Source: an uncultured Porphyromonadaceae bacterium (GTDB lineage Bacteria; Bacteroidota; Bacteroidia; Bacteroidales; Muribaculaceae). Taken from it: a stretch of 9,171 bases of DNA. The stretch's first letter is position 1. Each line of letters begins with the position of its first letter. Below the pieces are notes generated by a model. It did no database searches. It had not been told where the DNA came from and saw only the letters and a list, made by a program, of their open reading frames with translations. Positions 1 through 5,578 of this stretch are shown in pieces. Made by a program: the position numbers and the translations under genes. The stretch covers positions 1 to 9,171 of the forward strand of contig CAMWZE010000041.1 of assembly GCA_947178685.1 (NCBI GenBank), written 5' to 3'.

Positions 1-196
1 CCCACTCACTGTATTTATCCTGCATCACAGTGCTCTGCTTCACCGTATAGATGTGGTCTATATTCGAGAAGAAGGAGTCGTAGGTCTGTTGGAAATATAT
101 CTTGGCCACAAGCAGGAATCCTACGGCGAGCCCCACCGAGAGGCAGAGAATCTTTATGAGGTTGCGCCGAAGATCGGTAGTGAAAAATTTAAACAT
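1..196 (-). CDS. FtsX/MacB-type ABC transporter permease, N-terminal fragment
   Basis: This is the start of an inner-membrane permease cut by the left window edge; 65 codons are visible from an ATG at 196. It begins MFKFFTTDLRRNLIK, an amphipathic basic segment, followed by one membrane helix at about residues 14-33 and then YDSFFSNIDHIYTVKQ, which resembles the opening of the MacB periplasmic core domain of FtsX-family permeases in Bacteroidetes. In the family this protein pairs with the ATPase encoded just upstream and transmits ATP-driven movement to the periplasmic adaptor. The gap to the ATPase stop is 31 bases on the same strand, which fits one operon. No strong Shine-Dalgarno sequence precedes the ATG. 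The family call rests on the short visible part and on context; the substrate cannot be read from it. Confidence 0.82.
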   Translation of the reverse strand, partial: MFKFFTTDLRRNLIKILCLSVGLAVGFLLVAKIYFQQTYDSFFSNIDHIYTVKQSTVMQDKYSEW

Positions 197-227
197 GATC
201 AAGGTGTTGAGGGGTAAAAGATATGAG

Positions 228-908
228 TCAGATTGTGGACAGATTGTCAACAATCTGTCCGTCGAAGAGATTGATTATGCGGTCGGCCACAGAGGCGTCA
301 CGTTGAGAGTGAGTCACCATCACTATCGTGGCACCCTCACGATGGAGATCGGAGAGTAGTTGCATCACTTCCGCGCCGTTCTTGGAGTCGAGGTTGCCGG
401 TGGGCTCATCGGCGAGAATCAATCCAGGACGGCTTACTATGGCTCTTGCGATAGCGGCACGTTGCTGCTGACCGCCGGAGAGCTGAGAGGGATAGTGGCG
501 TTCGCGGTGGGTGATACCCATTCTGGCCAGTGCCTCGTCAACACGTTTGTTCTTCTCTTCGCGAGACAGGGGAAGATTGTTGAGTGGGAGCATGACATTG
601 TCGCGCACAGTCATTGAGTCGATGAGGTTGAACGACTGGAATATGAAGCCGATGCGTCCTTTGCGATAGTCGGTGCGTCCGCTCTCCTTTAGGCCGGCCA
701 CTTCATGCCCGTCGAGCCTATAGCTTCCGGATGTGGGGTTGTCGAGGAGTCCGAGGATATTGAGGAGAGTTGATTTGCCACATCCTGAGGGGCCCATGAT
801 GGCTACGAATTCACCATCGGCGATTGAGAGCGACACTTTGTTGAGGGCCACGGTCTGAACCGTGTCTGAACGGAATATTTTTTCCAAGTCTTTTATTTCG
901 ATATTCAT
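228..908 (-). CDS. ABC transporter ATP-binding protein, MacB/LolD type
   Basis: A 226-residue nucleotide-binding subunit of a type VII (MacB/LolD-like) ABC transporter, cytoplasmic and docked to the permease encoded next. All ATPase motifs are intact: Walker A GPSGCGKST at 39-47, Q-loop glutamine 91, signature LSGGQ at 143-147, Walker B LILADEP at 163-169 with catalytic Glu168, D-loop GNLDS at 171-175, and switch His200. The length is normal for a stand-alone LolD/MacB-type subunit, so the permease is a separate protein, unlike E. coli MacB where they are fused. The start is the ATG at 908, 17 bases after the adaptor gene stop. The last codons (DNLSTI) go past the usual family end and coincide with an inverted repeat. 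An efflux or export role follows from the adaptor and TolC-like genes upstream. Lipoprotein sorting (LolD) is less likely because of those partners. Confidence 0.95.
   Translation of the reverse strand: MNIEIKDLEKIFRSDTVQTVALNKVSLSIADGEFVAIMGPSGCGKSTLLNILGLLDNPTSGSYRLDGHEVAGLKESGRTDYRKGRIGFIFQSFNLIDSMTVRDNVMLPLNNLPLSREEKNKRVDEALARMGITHRERHYPSQLSGGQQQRAAIARAIVSRPGLILADEPTGNLDSKNGAEVMQLLSDLHREGATIVMVTHSQRDASVADRIINLFDGQIVDNLSTI
229..260. repeat. Inverted repeat with 11-base arms plus a third copy of its 8-mer, at the ATPase gene 3' end
   Basis: On the plus strand, GGACAGATTGT (237-247) and ACAATCTGTCC (250-260) are exact reverse complements separated by only CA. The 8-mer CAGATTGT also occurs at 229-236, in direct repeat with 240-247, so the motif appears three times in 32 bases. 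It lies in the last eleven codons of the ATPase gene, ending at the stop codon, 32 bases before the permease start. In the mRNA it can fold as a 10-bp stem with a 4-base loop. No T-run follows on the transcribed strand, so it is not a classic terminator. It could be an mRNA stability or processing hairpin inside the operon, or a protein-binding site; the sequence does not decide between them. Confidence 0.6.
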
Positions 909-925
909 AGGTTTATGGGTTTTAA

Positions 926-2179
926 TTAGCGGTTTATGTGTATGCGGTCGGCATCGTCGAAATCGGTATAGGAGCTGGTGATGACGGTCTCTCCGGCTTC
1001 AAGGCCTTCCAGGATTTCGTAATACTTAGGGTTGCGACGCCCGATCTTTACCTCCCTCTTTGTGGCTGTCTTCCCATCTGATGAGACAACGTAGACATAC
1101 TTGCCGCCACTGCTGTTGAAGAAGGTGCCTTTGGCTATCATAAGAGTCTTGACCGGCTGTCCTAAAAGTAGATCGATAGGGTAGGTCTGGCCTACGCGGA
1201 GATTATCGGGGAGCCGGCCTACAATCTCGAGGTCGGCACGGAACTTACCGTCAGTCACTTCGGGATATACCTTGCGTACCGAAACTTCGAACTCCTTACC
1301 TTGACGGTTAACTTTACCGATGAGTCCCGGTGACACACGATCGATGTAATGTTCATCAATATTCACGGTGAGCTTGTAATTGTCGAGAATGTTTATCTGT
1401 CCCACTTGCTGACCGGCGGATACGTTCTGTCCGATCTCGACGTTGAGGTTGCCGAGCTGCCCGCTGTGAGAGGCGCGCACATTAAGATTGTCGGCTCTCT
1501 GACGCACGAGCGCGAAATTCTCCTGCATGTTGGCGAGACTCTCCCTCATCATAGCCAATTGCACGCCACGATAGGCTGAATCCTGGCGCAAGCGCTCCTC
1601 GAGAAGGTGCAGATTCTCTTTGGCGAGATCATAATCCTCCTGGGCCTTAAGGTATTCCTCGCGAGAGGTGAGGCGTTCGTCAAGGAGAGTCTTTTGCTGT
1701 TCGGCGGCACGTCGCTTTCTGTTGAGCTCAGTTCGTGCGGAGAGAATATCGCGCTTCACCTGCAGTCGGTTTGTCTCCATCGAGAGTTCGGTGTCGCGCA
1801 GCATATTCTGCTTCTCGGCGAGTTGCGACTCAGAGTCGAGAATCTGTTGGCGCAGAAGTGGATTGCGAAGGGTGAGTATCACATCCCCTTCATTTACCAT
1901 TGCCCCCTCCTCCACAAGTTTCTGCTCCACTATGCCGGTTTCGAGGGCGGCGATCTGCACCGTCATACCGGTTTCCACTTTTCCGGTGAGATAGATATAA
2001 TCGTTAAATTCGCCATCTGTAACAATGTCAGTGGAGATGGATTTATAGTCGACTGTGTGGGTGGTGGTGTGGGATGCTATTATAGCCCGGGTCACAACTC
2101 CGGCCAGAAGGAGAGCGACTGCAGCCCAAGGGCCGTATTTACGCAGGCGAGGGAAACGTCGTTTTATTTCAGTATCCAT
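926..2179 (-). CDS. Periplasmic adaptor (membrane fusion protein), HlyD/MacA-like
   Basis: A 417-residue adaptor that joins the inner-membrane ABC permease to the TolC-like channel. Visible parts in order: short basic cytoplasmic N-terminus, one membrane anchor at about 17-36, first lipoyl half at about 65-105 (with the VxEGxxVxxGDVI pattern), a long charged alpha-helical coiled-coil hairpin at about 106-228, second lipoyl half at about 232-265 (SGQLGNLNVEIGQNVSAGQQVG), beta-barrel at about 268-345, and a membrane-proximal domain to the end. There is no lipoprotein cysteine near the start. I chose the ATG at 2179; a TTG at 2188 in the same frame would add three residues but has no better ribosome site. 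The gene starts 22 bases after the channel gene stop and ends 17 bases before the ATPase start, so it is co-transcribed with both. Transported substrate unknown. Confidence 0.93.
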   Translation of the reverse strand: MDTEIKRRFPRLRKYGPWAAVALLLAGVVTRAIIASHTTTHTVDYKSISTDIVTDGEFNDYIYLTGKVETGMTVQIAALETGIVEQKLVEEGAMVNEGDVILTLRNPLLRQQILDSESQLAEKQNMLRDTELSMETNRLQVKRDILSARTELNRKRRAAEQQKTLLDERLTSREEYLKAQEDYDLAKENLHLLEERLRQDSAYRGVQLAMMRESLANMQENFALVRQRADNLNVRASHSGQLGNLNVEIGQNVSAGQQVGQINILDNYKLTVNIDEHYIDRVSPGLIGKVNRQGKEFEVSVRKVYPEVTDGKFRADLEIVGRLPDNLRVGQTYPIDLLLGQPVKTLMIAKGTFFNSSGGKYVYVVSSDGKTATKREVKIGRRNPKYYEILEGLEAGETVITSSYTDFDDADRIHINR

Positions 2180-2201
2180 AAAATTCAATATGATGATCGG
2201 G

Positions 2202-3608
2202 TTATTCTTTTATGAGGGGGACTCCTTGGTAATAGCGGAGGGTAATCTCAGATATCACACGCTGTATACGTTTGCCGGTGAGTGTGGCTTCCGCAGTGGC
2301 TAACTTTGAGCCGGCTGTGTAGAGGTCGATTGCCGATGCCATGCCTAATTCGTATTTGCGTCTGACTGCTTTATAGGCTATCTCTTCTGCTTCCAGTCGT
2401 CGGTGGGCTGCTGTCAGTTCCTCGATGGCAGCGTCACGGTCGAGCAAAGCCTCGTCAGAAGCCTTCCGTATCTGATATTCCGCTTCTTCGAGACGTGTCA
2501 CGCTTTCCCTGAGAGCAACTTGAGCCCGCTTGACACGGTTGGTGGTGGCGAGGCCATCAAAGATAGGAAATGATAGGGATAGACCAATATATTCACCCAT
2601 ATTGTTGCGGAATTGACTGCGGAATGATTCAGCTATCGTGCCCTTTCCGACGAGTCGATAATAAGATGAGGAGATACCCCCGGTGAGAGTAAGTCGTGGT
2701 GAGTAGGCGCCCCGAGCCGCGTATAAGGAATACCTGCTTGCTCTTACAGCCAACTCCGCATCCTCGATCTCAGGCAATTTGCTGCGTCTGTCCGGCATGG
2801 TAGATAATCCGGCGTAATCAGATAAGTCTTGATTATCAAGAGTATCGAAAATCAGGTTCATAGGCTCTTCATAGAGGGGCATCCCCATTGATCCTCGCAG
2901 ATCAAGATATCCCTTTTTGAGAAGATTCTTTTGATTAGTGAGCTCATAAAGGTCGGAGGCGACCACGGCTTCAAGCTCAGCCACATCGGCACCACTTTTT
3001 GTGCCTAATTCCTCACCACGGCGAGTAGCGGCAAGGTCTGTGGAGTCGCGGGTGAGTTGGCGTTCCATCTGTTGCACCAACGCGCGGCAATAGGCTACAT
3101 TGTAGAAATTCTTTATCACCTCCAAAGAGATCTTATCCTCCTCCACAAGGTAATTTTTATGCGAGCGGAGTTCCTCTATCCGGGCCGTCTTAAGATTATT
3201 GATGCTGACGAGTCCGTCGAAAAGGGGGAGCGACAGGTTTATGCCGAGAGCTGATCCGAGGGTTTTCTTATTGTCGTAGGTGTTTGTTTCCGGGTCGATG
3301 TTTCGACCGAAACTAAGGCTTGTGCTGCCACTGAGCGACAGGTAAGGCATCAGGTCGGCAGCCGCAATTCGCTTGTCGGCATGTGCCGTCTCGGTTTTAA
3401 GACGGTTCAGCCGGTTGGTGCGTGCATTTTGCCGTGCATAGAGCAGACAGTCGTTGAGCGACATCGGGGCGCACTCCTTGCCGGCAACCTCCACCTGAAA
3501 CTCTATTTTGTCGGCGATGATTTCCGGCAATTCCGTAGAAGCGGTCGCATGACTCACTGCCGAGATAGAGAGAATCGCTGAATATATTATGGCTGATATC
3601 TGTTTCAT
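2202..3608 (-). CDS. TolC-like outer membrane efflux channel
   Basis: A 468-residue outer-membrane channel subunit of the TolC/OEP family and first gene of the efflux operon. It has a signal peptide (MKQISAIIYSAILSISAVSHATA, cleavage about residue 23-24) without a lipobox. Two OEP-like repeats follow, at about 48-245 and about 285-460. Each has a long alanine- and charge-rich helical region and a beta segment: NLSLPLFDG at about 124-132 and the equivalent SLSFPIFDG in the second half. The motif FGRNIDPETNTY at 100-111 is characteristic of Bacteroidetes TolC homologues. The length is normal for the family. The start ATG at 3608 is the only one that gives a proper signal peptide. The gene is divergent from the response regulator, and the intervening palindrome at 3682-3700 suggests control by that regulator. 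Which compound it exports cannot be inferred. Confidence 0.94.
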   Translation of the reverse strand: MKQISAIIYSAILSISAVSHATASTELPEIIADKIEFQVEVAGKECAPMSLNDCLLYARQNARTNRLNRLKTETAHADKRIAAADLMPYLSLSGSTSLSFGRNIDPETNTYDNKKTLGSALGINLSLPLFDGLVSINNLKTARIEELRSHKNYLVEEDKISLEVIKNFYNVAYCRALVQQMERQLTRDSTDLAATRRGEELGTKSGADVAELEAVVASDLYELTNQKNLLKKGYLDLRGSMGMPLYEEPMNLIFDTLDNQDLSDYAGLSTMPDRRSKLPEIEDAELAVRASRYSLYAARGAYSPRLTLTGGISSSYYRLVGKGTIAESFRSQFRNNMGEYIGLSLSFPIFDGLATTNRVKRAQVALRESVTRLEEAEYQIRKASDEALLDRDAAIEELTAAHRRLEAEEIAYKAVRRKYELGMASAIDLYTAGSKLATAEATLTGKRIQRVISEITLRYYQGVPLIKE

Positions 3609-3613
3609 GGTGG

Positions 3614-3663
3614 CAAAGTTATGCGATATTGTCAGGAATAATAGTGTATGATGGGTAAAACTA
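3614..3663 (-). promoter_or_regulatory. Candidate promoter elements for the efflux operon
   Basis: Two matches to the Bacteroidetes -7 element TAnnTTTG lie on the minus strand before the channel gene. TAACTTTG at 3621-3614 is a perfect match but ends only 5 bases before the ATG, and would imply an almost leaderless mRNA. TAGTTTTA at 3663-3656 matches 7 of 8 positions and would give a leader of roughly 40 bases. Neither has a clear TTTG -33 box at the usual 19-21 base spacing. A weak -33 box would fit a promoter needing an activator bound upstream, for example at the palindrome 3682-3700. Which is used is not decided by the sequence. Confidence 0.35.
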
Positions 3664-3681
3664 TTGATTTGAGGGTTCAGA

Positions 3682-3700
3682 ATGTCTAAAAAATAGACAT
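3682..3700. promoter_or_regulatory. Palindromic candidate operator in the divergent control region
   Basis: The sequence is ATGTCTA-AAAAA-TAGACAT, two perfect 7-base arms around a 5-base A spacer. It lies 74 bases upstream of the channel gene start and about 37 bases upstream of the candidate regulator-gene promoter. The core TGTC-N9-GACA has the size and dyad symmetry expected for a dimer of a Fis-type helix-turn-helix protein such as the adjacent response regulator. Such a site could act on the efflux operon, on the regulator's own gene, or on both. No convincing second copy was seen in the region. The symmetry is directly visible; the binding partner is inference. Confidence 0.55.
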
Positions 3701-3736
3701 AGGATGAGATCCGGGAGTATAAAATTGGGTATAGTG

Positions 3737-3768
3737 TTTTCAGACCTCGTAGGGAATGGCTATTTTTG
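3737..3768 (+). promoter_or_regulatory. Candidate Bacteroidetes sigma-70 promoter of the two-component operon
   Basis: TATTTTTG at 3761-3768 matches TAnnTTTG perfectly, with TTTT at 3737-3740 as a near-match to the TTTG -33 box and 20 bases between them, which is the expected spacing. Transcription would begin near 3773-3776, giving a leader of about 40 bases before the ATG at 3815. This placement supports the shorter start of the response regulator. Confidence 0.55.
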
Positions 3769-3814
3769 CATTGTATATCCGGCGCAGTGTCGGATACCTG
3801 CTAAGTTTTCGTAT

Positions 3815-4390
3815 ATGAAGCTACTGATAATAGATGATAATGCGGCTGTGAGGGCTACACTCAAGATTGTGCTCGGGCGCGATTATGAGGTTACGGCAGT
3901 CGGCGACCCTAAGCTGATTCCGGCTTTGATTAACAGCGGGCGGTTTGACGTGGTGTTGCTTGACATGAATTTTGATAATACCAAACTCGACTGTAGCGAC
4001 GGACTCTTTTGGCTGGAGCGAATAAAGGGGAGTGCCGAGGCGCCGGCTGTGGTGGTGATTACAGCTTTCGGCGATGTGGATGTGGCCGTCAAGGCGATGA
4101 AACTCGGTGCAGAGGATTTCGTGACTAAACCATGGGACAACACCGTGCTTTTAGAGAAACTGCGCAATGCCATTGCCACCAATATAAAGAGGCGCAATGA
4201 GGAGGCGGCCGCCAAGCGAACCCGAGAGGTGGAGAACGCCCTCCATGAGCGAGATAACCTTACTCTTGACGAGGTGAAAGTGCGCCATATCCGGAGCGTG
4301 ATAGAGAGATGTGGAGGCAATCTTTCAGCGGCAGCTGAACAGTTGGGGGTAAACCGCCAGACACTCTACAATGCCTTGAAGAAGATGTAA
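3815..4390 (+). CDS. NtrC-type response regulator lacking the AAA+ domain (receiver-Fis HTH)
   Basis: A 191-residue DNA-binding response regulator, cytoplasmic partner of the kinase encoded next. The receiver spans about 1-122: acidic pair Asp7-Asp8, phospho-acceptor Asp50 in VVLLDMNF, Thr83, and Lys105 in the KPW stretch. A charged helical linker (about 123-148) leads to a Fis-type helix-turn-helix at about 152-190 with CGGNLSAAAEQLGVNRQTLYNALKK, the usual end of NtrC-family activators. NtrC proteins are about 450 residues; the central sigma-54 AAA+ ATPase of about 240 residues is absent with no frameshift in view, so it cannot work as a sigma-54 activator. It resembles the PrrA/RegA/ActR layout. 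An in-frame ATG at 3704 is possible, but the receiver begins at 3815 and the candidate promoter lies between, so 3815 is preferred. It is followed after 102 bases by the kinase gene, and its likely target is the divergent efflux operon. Confidence 0.92.
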   Translation: MKLLIIDDNAAVRATLKIVLGRDYEVTAVGDPKLIPALINSGRFDVVLLDMNFDNTKLDCSDGLFWLERIKGSAEAPAVVVITAFGDVDVAVKAMKLGAEDFVTKPWDNTVLLEKLRNAIATNIKRRNEEAAAKRTREVENALHERDNLTLDEVKVRHIRSVIERCGGNLSAAAEQLGVNRQTLYNALKKM

Positions 4391-4492
4391 TGCCACGGCA
4401 TTTGCATAAAGGCTTAAAGGAGCTTCATAAAAAGGATAATGAGGAAGGGTAAGAACTCAAACCGAGATAAAGAGGCGCGGATTGATTGAAAG

Positions 4493-5473
4493 ATGAGACA
4501 TTTCAGATTGAATATCATATTGTTGTTGGTGGGAGTGGTGGTTACTACCGCTGTTGCCGCTCTGCTGTTTGTCAAAGGAATGTGGGCGCAGGGTGTACTG
4601 ATGATGTTGCTGACAGTGGCAGCCTTGTTCGGTATATGGCATCTTCAGACGCGCCTTATACGCACAATGTCGGGTTTCGTCAGCAGTCTGGAGGTCAACG
4701 ACACCACCATGAGGATAGACACAGGGGGTGACCGCGAGTTGATACGGATGACTAATGCAATGAACCGTATCTCCGAACTTTATCGGCGTAATCTGCAGGA
4801 ACTCGAGACACGTAAACTATATTACGACCGTATACTCAGGATAATGACGCATGAGATGCGTAACGGTATAACCCCTTTGGCCGCAATGACAGCCGACATG
4901 ATGGAGCATCCGGAAAGTTATCCCCGTGATACCATCAAGGAGATTGCCCAACTGATGAACGGTCAGGTGGAGGGTATCCGCCGTTTCCTTGACTCATATT
5001 ATACACTGACACATCTTCCGGAGCCGGAGCTGATAACGGTGAAGGCCGGCGATTATTTCCACAATCTGCGACTCATGGCGGAAGCTGAGCTGCAGAACCG
5101 GGGATTGGCGATCAACACGGTTCAATATGTAGTGCCCGAGGATATGATGCTTAGTATTGATCCGGCACTGATGAATCAGGTGATGCTTAATCTTCTCCGT
5201 AATGCGCTTGATGCCGTCGCCTCGACACCAAATCCGAGGGTTGAGGTTGTGATCTCAGTGTCGGATACGCATCCTTATCTCACTGTGAGTGACAATGGTG
5301 AGGGAATACCGGAGAAGGTAATGGACAATCTTTTTCAGCCTTTCTATACCACAAAGCCCGGTGGAAGCGGAGTAGGGTTGTCGATATGCCGCCAGATAGT
5401 GAGACGTCATGGGGGAGAACTCACCATCCGGAGCCGTGTGGGTAAGGGCACGGACGCTGTGATTACATTATAA
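4493..5473 (+). CDS. Membrane sensor histidine kinase, minimal NtrB/EnvZ-like
   Basis: A 326-residue inner-membrane histidine kinase, expected to phosphorylate Asp50 of the regulator encoded just upstream. Two hydrophobic helices at about 7-27 and 34-51 are separated by only about six residues, so there is virtually no periplasmic sensor domain. A HAMP-like linker (about 52-105) leads to the HisKA helix with phospho-His120 in IMTHEMRNGITPL. The ATP-binding domain has the N box NLLRNALDA (233-241), G1 DNGEGIP (267-273), F box FQPFYTTK (281-288) and G2 GSGVGLSI (291-298), all intact. No C-terminal receiver is present, so this is not a hybrid kinase. The ATG at 4493 gives the complete first helix; no clear Shine-Dalgarno precedes it. 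A signal sensed within the membrane or through the efflux pump itself is plausible but unproven. Confidence 0.94.
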   Translation: MRHFRLNIILLLVGVVVTTAVAALLFVKGMWAQGVLMMLLTVAALFGIWHLQTRLIRTMSGFVSSLEVNDTTMRIDTGGDRELIRMTNAMNRISELYRRNLQELETRKLYYDRILRIMTHEMRNGITPLAAMTADMMEHPESYPRDTIKEIAQLMNGQVEGIRRFLDSYYTLTHLPEPELITVKAGDYFHNLRLMAEAELQNRGLAINTVQYVVPEDMMLSIDPALMNQVMLNLLRNALDAVASTPNPRVEVVISVSDTHPYLTVSDNGEGIPEKVMDNLFQPFYTTKPGGSGVGLSICRQIVRRHGGELTIRSRVGKGTDAVITL

Positions 5474-5578
5474 GCGCGAGGGTATTTATAATAATCTTTT
5501 TATGAGAATACTCTCTGATATTCAAAATTTTTTTGTAAATTTGTGACACAAATACTAACCTTTTAAACTACCAATAGC
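5474..5578 (+). promoter_or_regulatory. Glycosidase gene control region with TAnnTTTG box and 15-base palindrome
   Basis: This AT-rich gap contains TAAATTTG at 5536-5543, a perfect Bacteroidetes -7 element, about 35 bases before the glycosidase ATG; transcription would start near 5548-5551. No good TTTG -33 box lies 19-21 bases upstream. Overlapping the -7 box is the perfect palindrome ATTTGTG-A-CACAAAT (5539-5553), which covers the probable start point and is placed where a repressor would block transcription. The leader before the ATG is A/C-rich without a Shine-Dalgarno site, normal for this phylum. No strong terminator hairpin follows the kinase stop, so some read-through is possible. Confidence 0.5.

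Noticed and set aside
2180..2188. TTG start for the adaptor at 2188, three codons upstream of the ATG
   Set aside because: The ATG at 2179 gives a normal basic N-terminus before the membrane anchor, and the TTG has no better ribosome-binding sequence.
1607..2215. Open frame of 202 codons on the plus strand across the adaptor gene
   Set aside because: Antisense to the well-supported adaptor; composition looks like a reverse-strand shadow and no start signals are present.
3757..3770. Sigma-54 (-24/-12) promoter suggested by TGGC...TTGCA
   Set aside because: The GG and GC doublets are only 8 bases apart instead of 10. The same bases fit a TAnnTTTG box with correct spacing, and the regulator lacks the sigma-54 AAA+ domain.
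3704..3814. N-terminal extension of the response regulator from an upstream ATG at 3704
   Set aside because: The added 37 residues precede a canonical receiver start (MKLLIIDDN) and overlap a good candidate promoter at 3737-3768; the extension looks like untranslated leader.
3883..4320. Minus-strand open frame of 145 codons inside the response regulator
   Set aside because: Serine- and arginine-rich antisense translation of a clear receiver and HTH gene, with no family resemblance.
4389..4402. AATGCC-AC-GGCATT inverted repeat at the response regulator stop codon
   Set aside because: Six-base arms with a 2-base centre are short enough to occur by chance in 9 kb and no T-run follows; not convincing as a terminator or operator.
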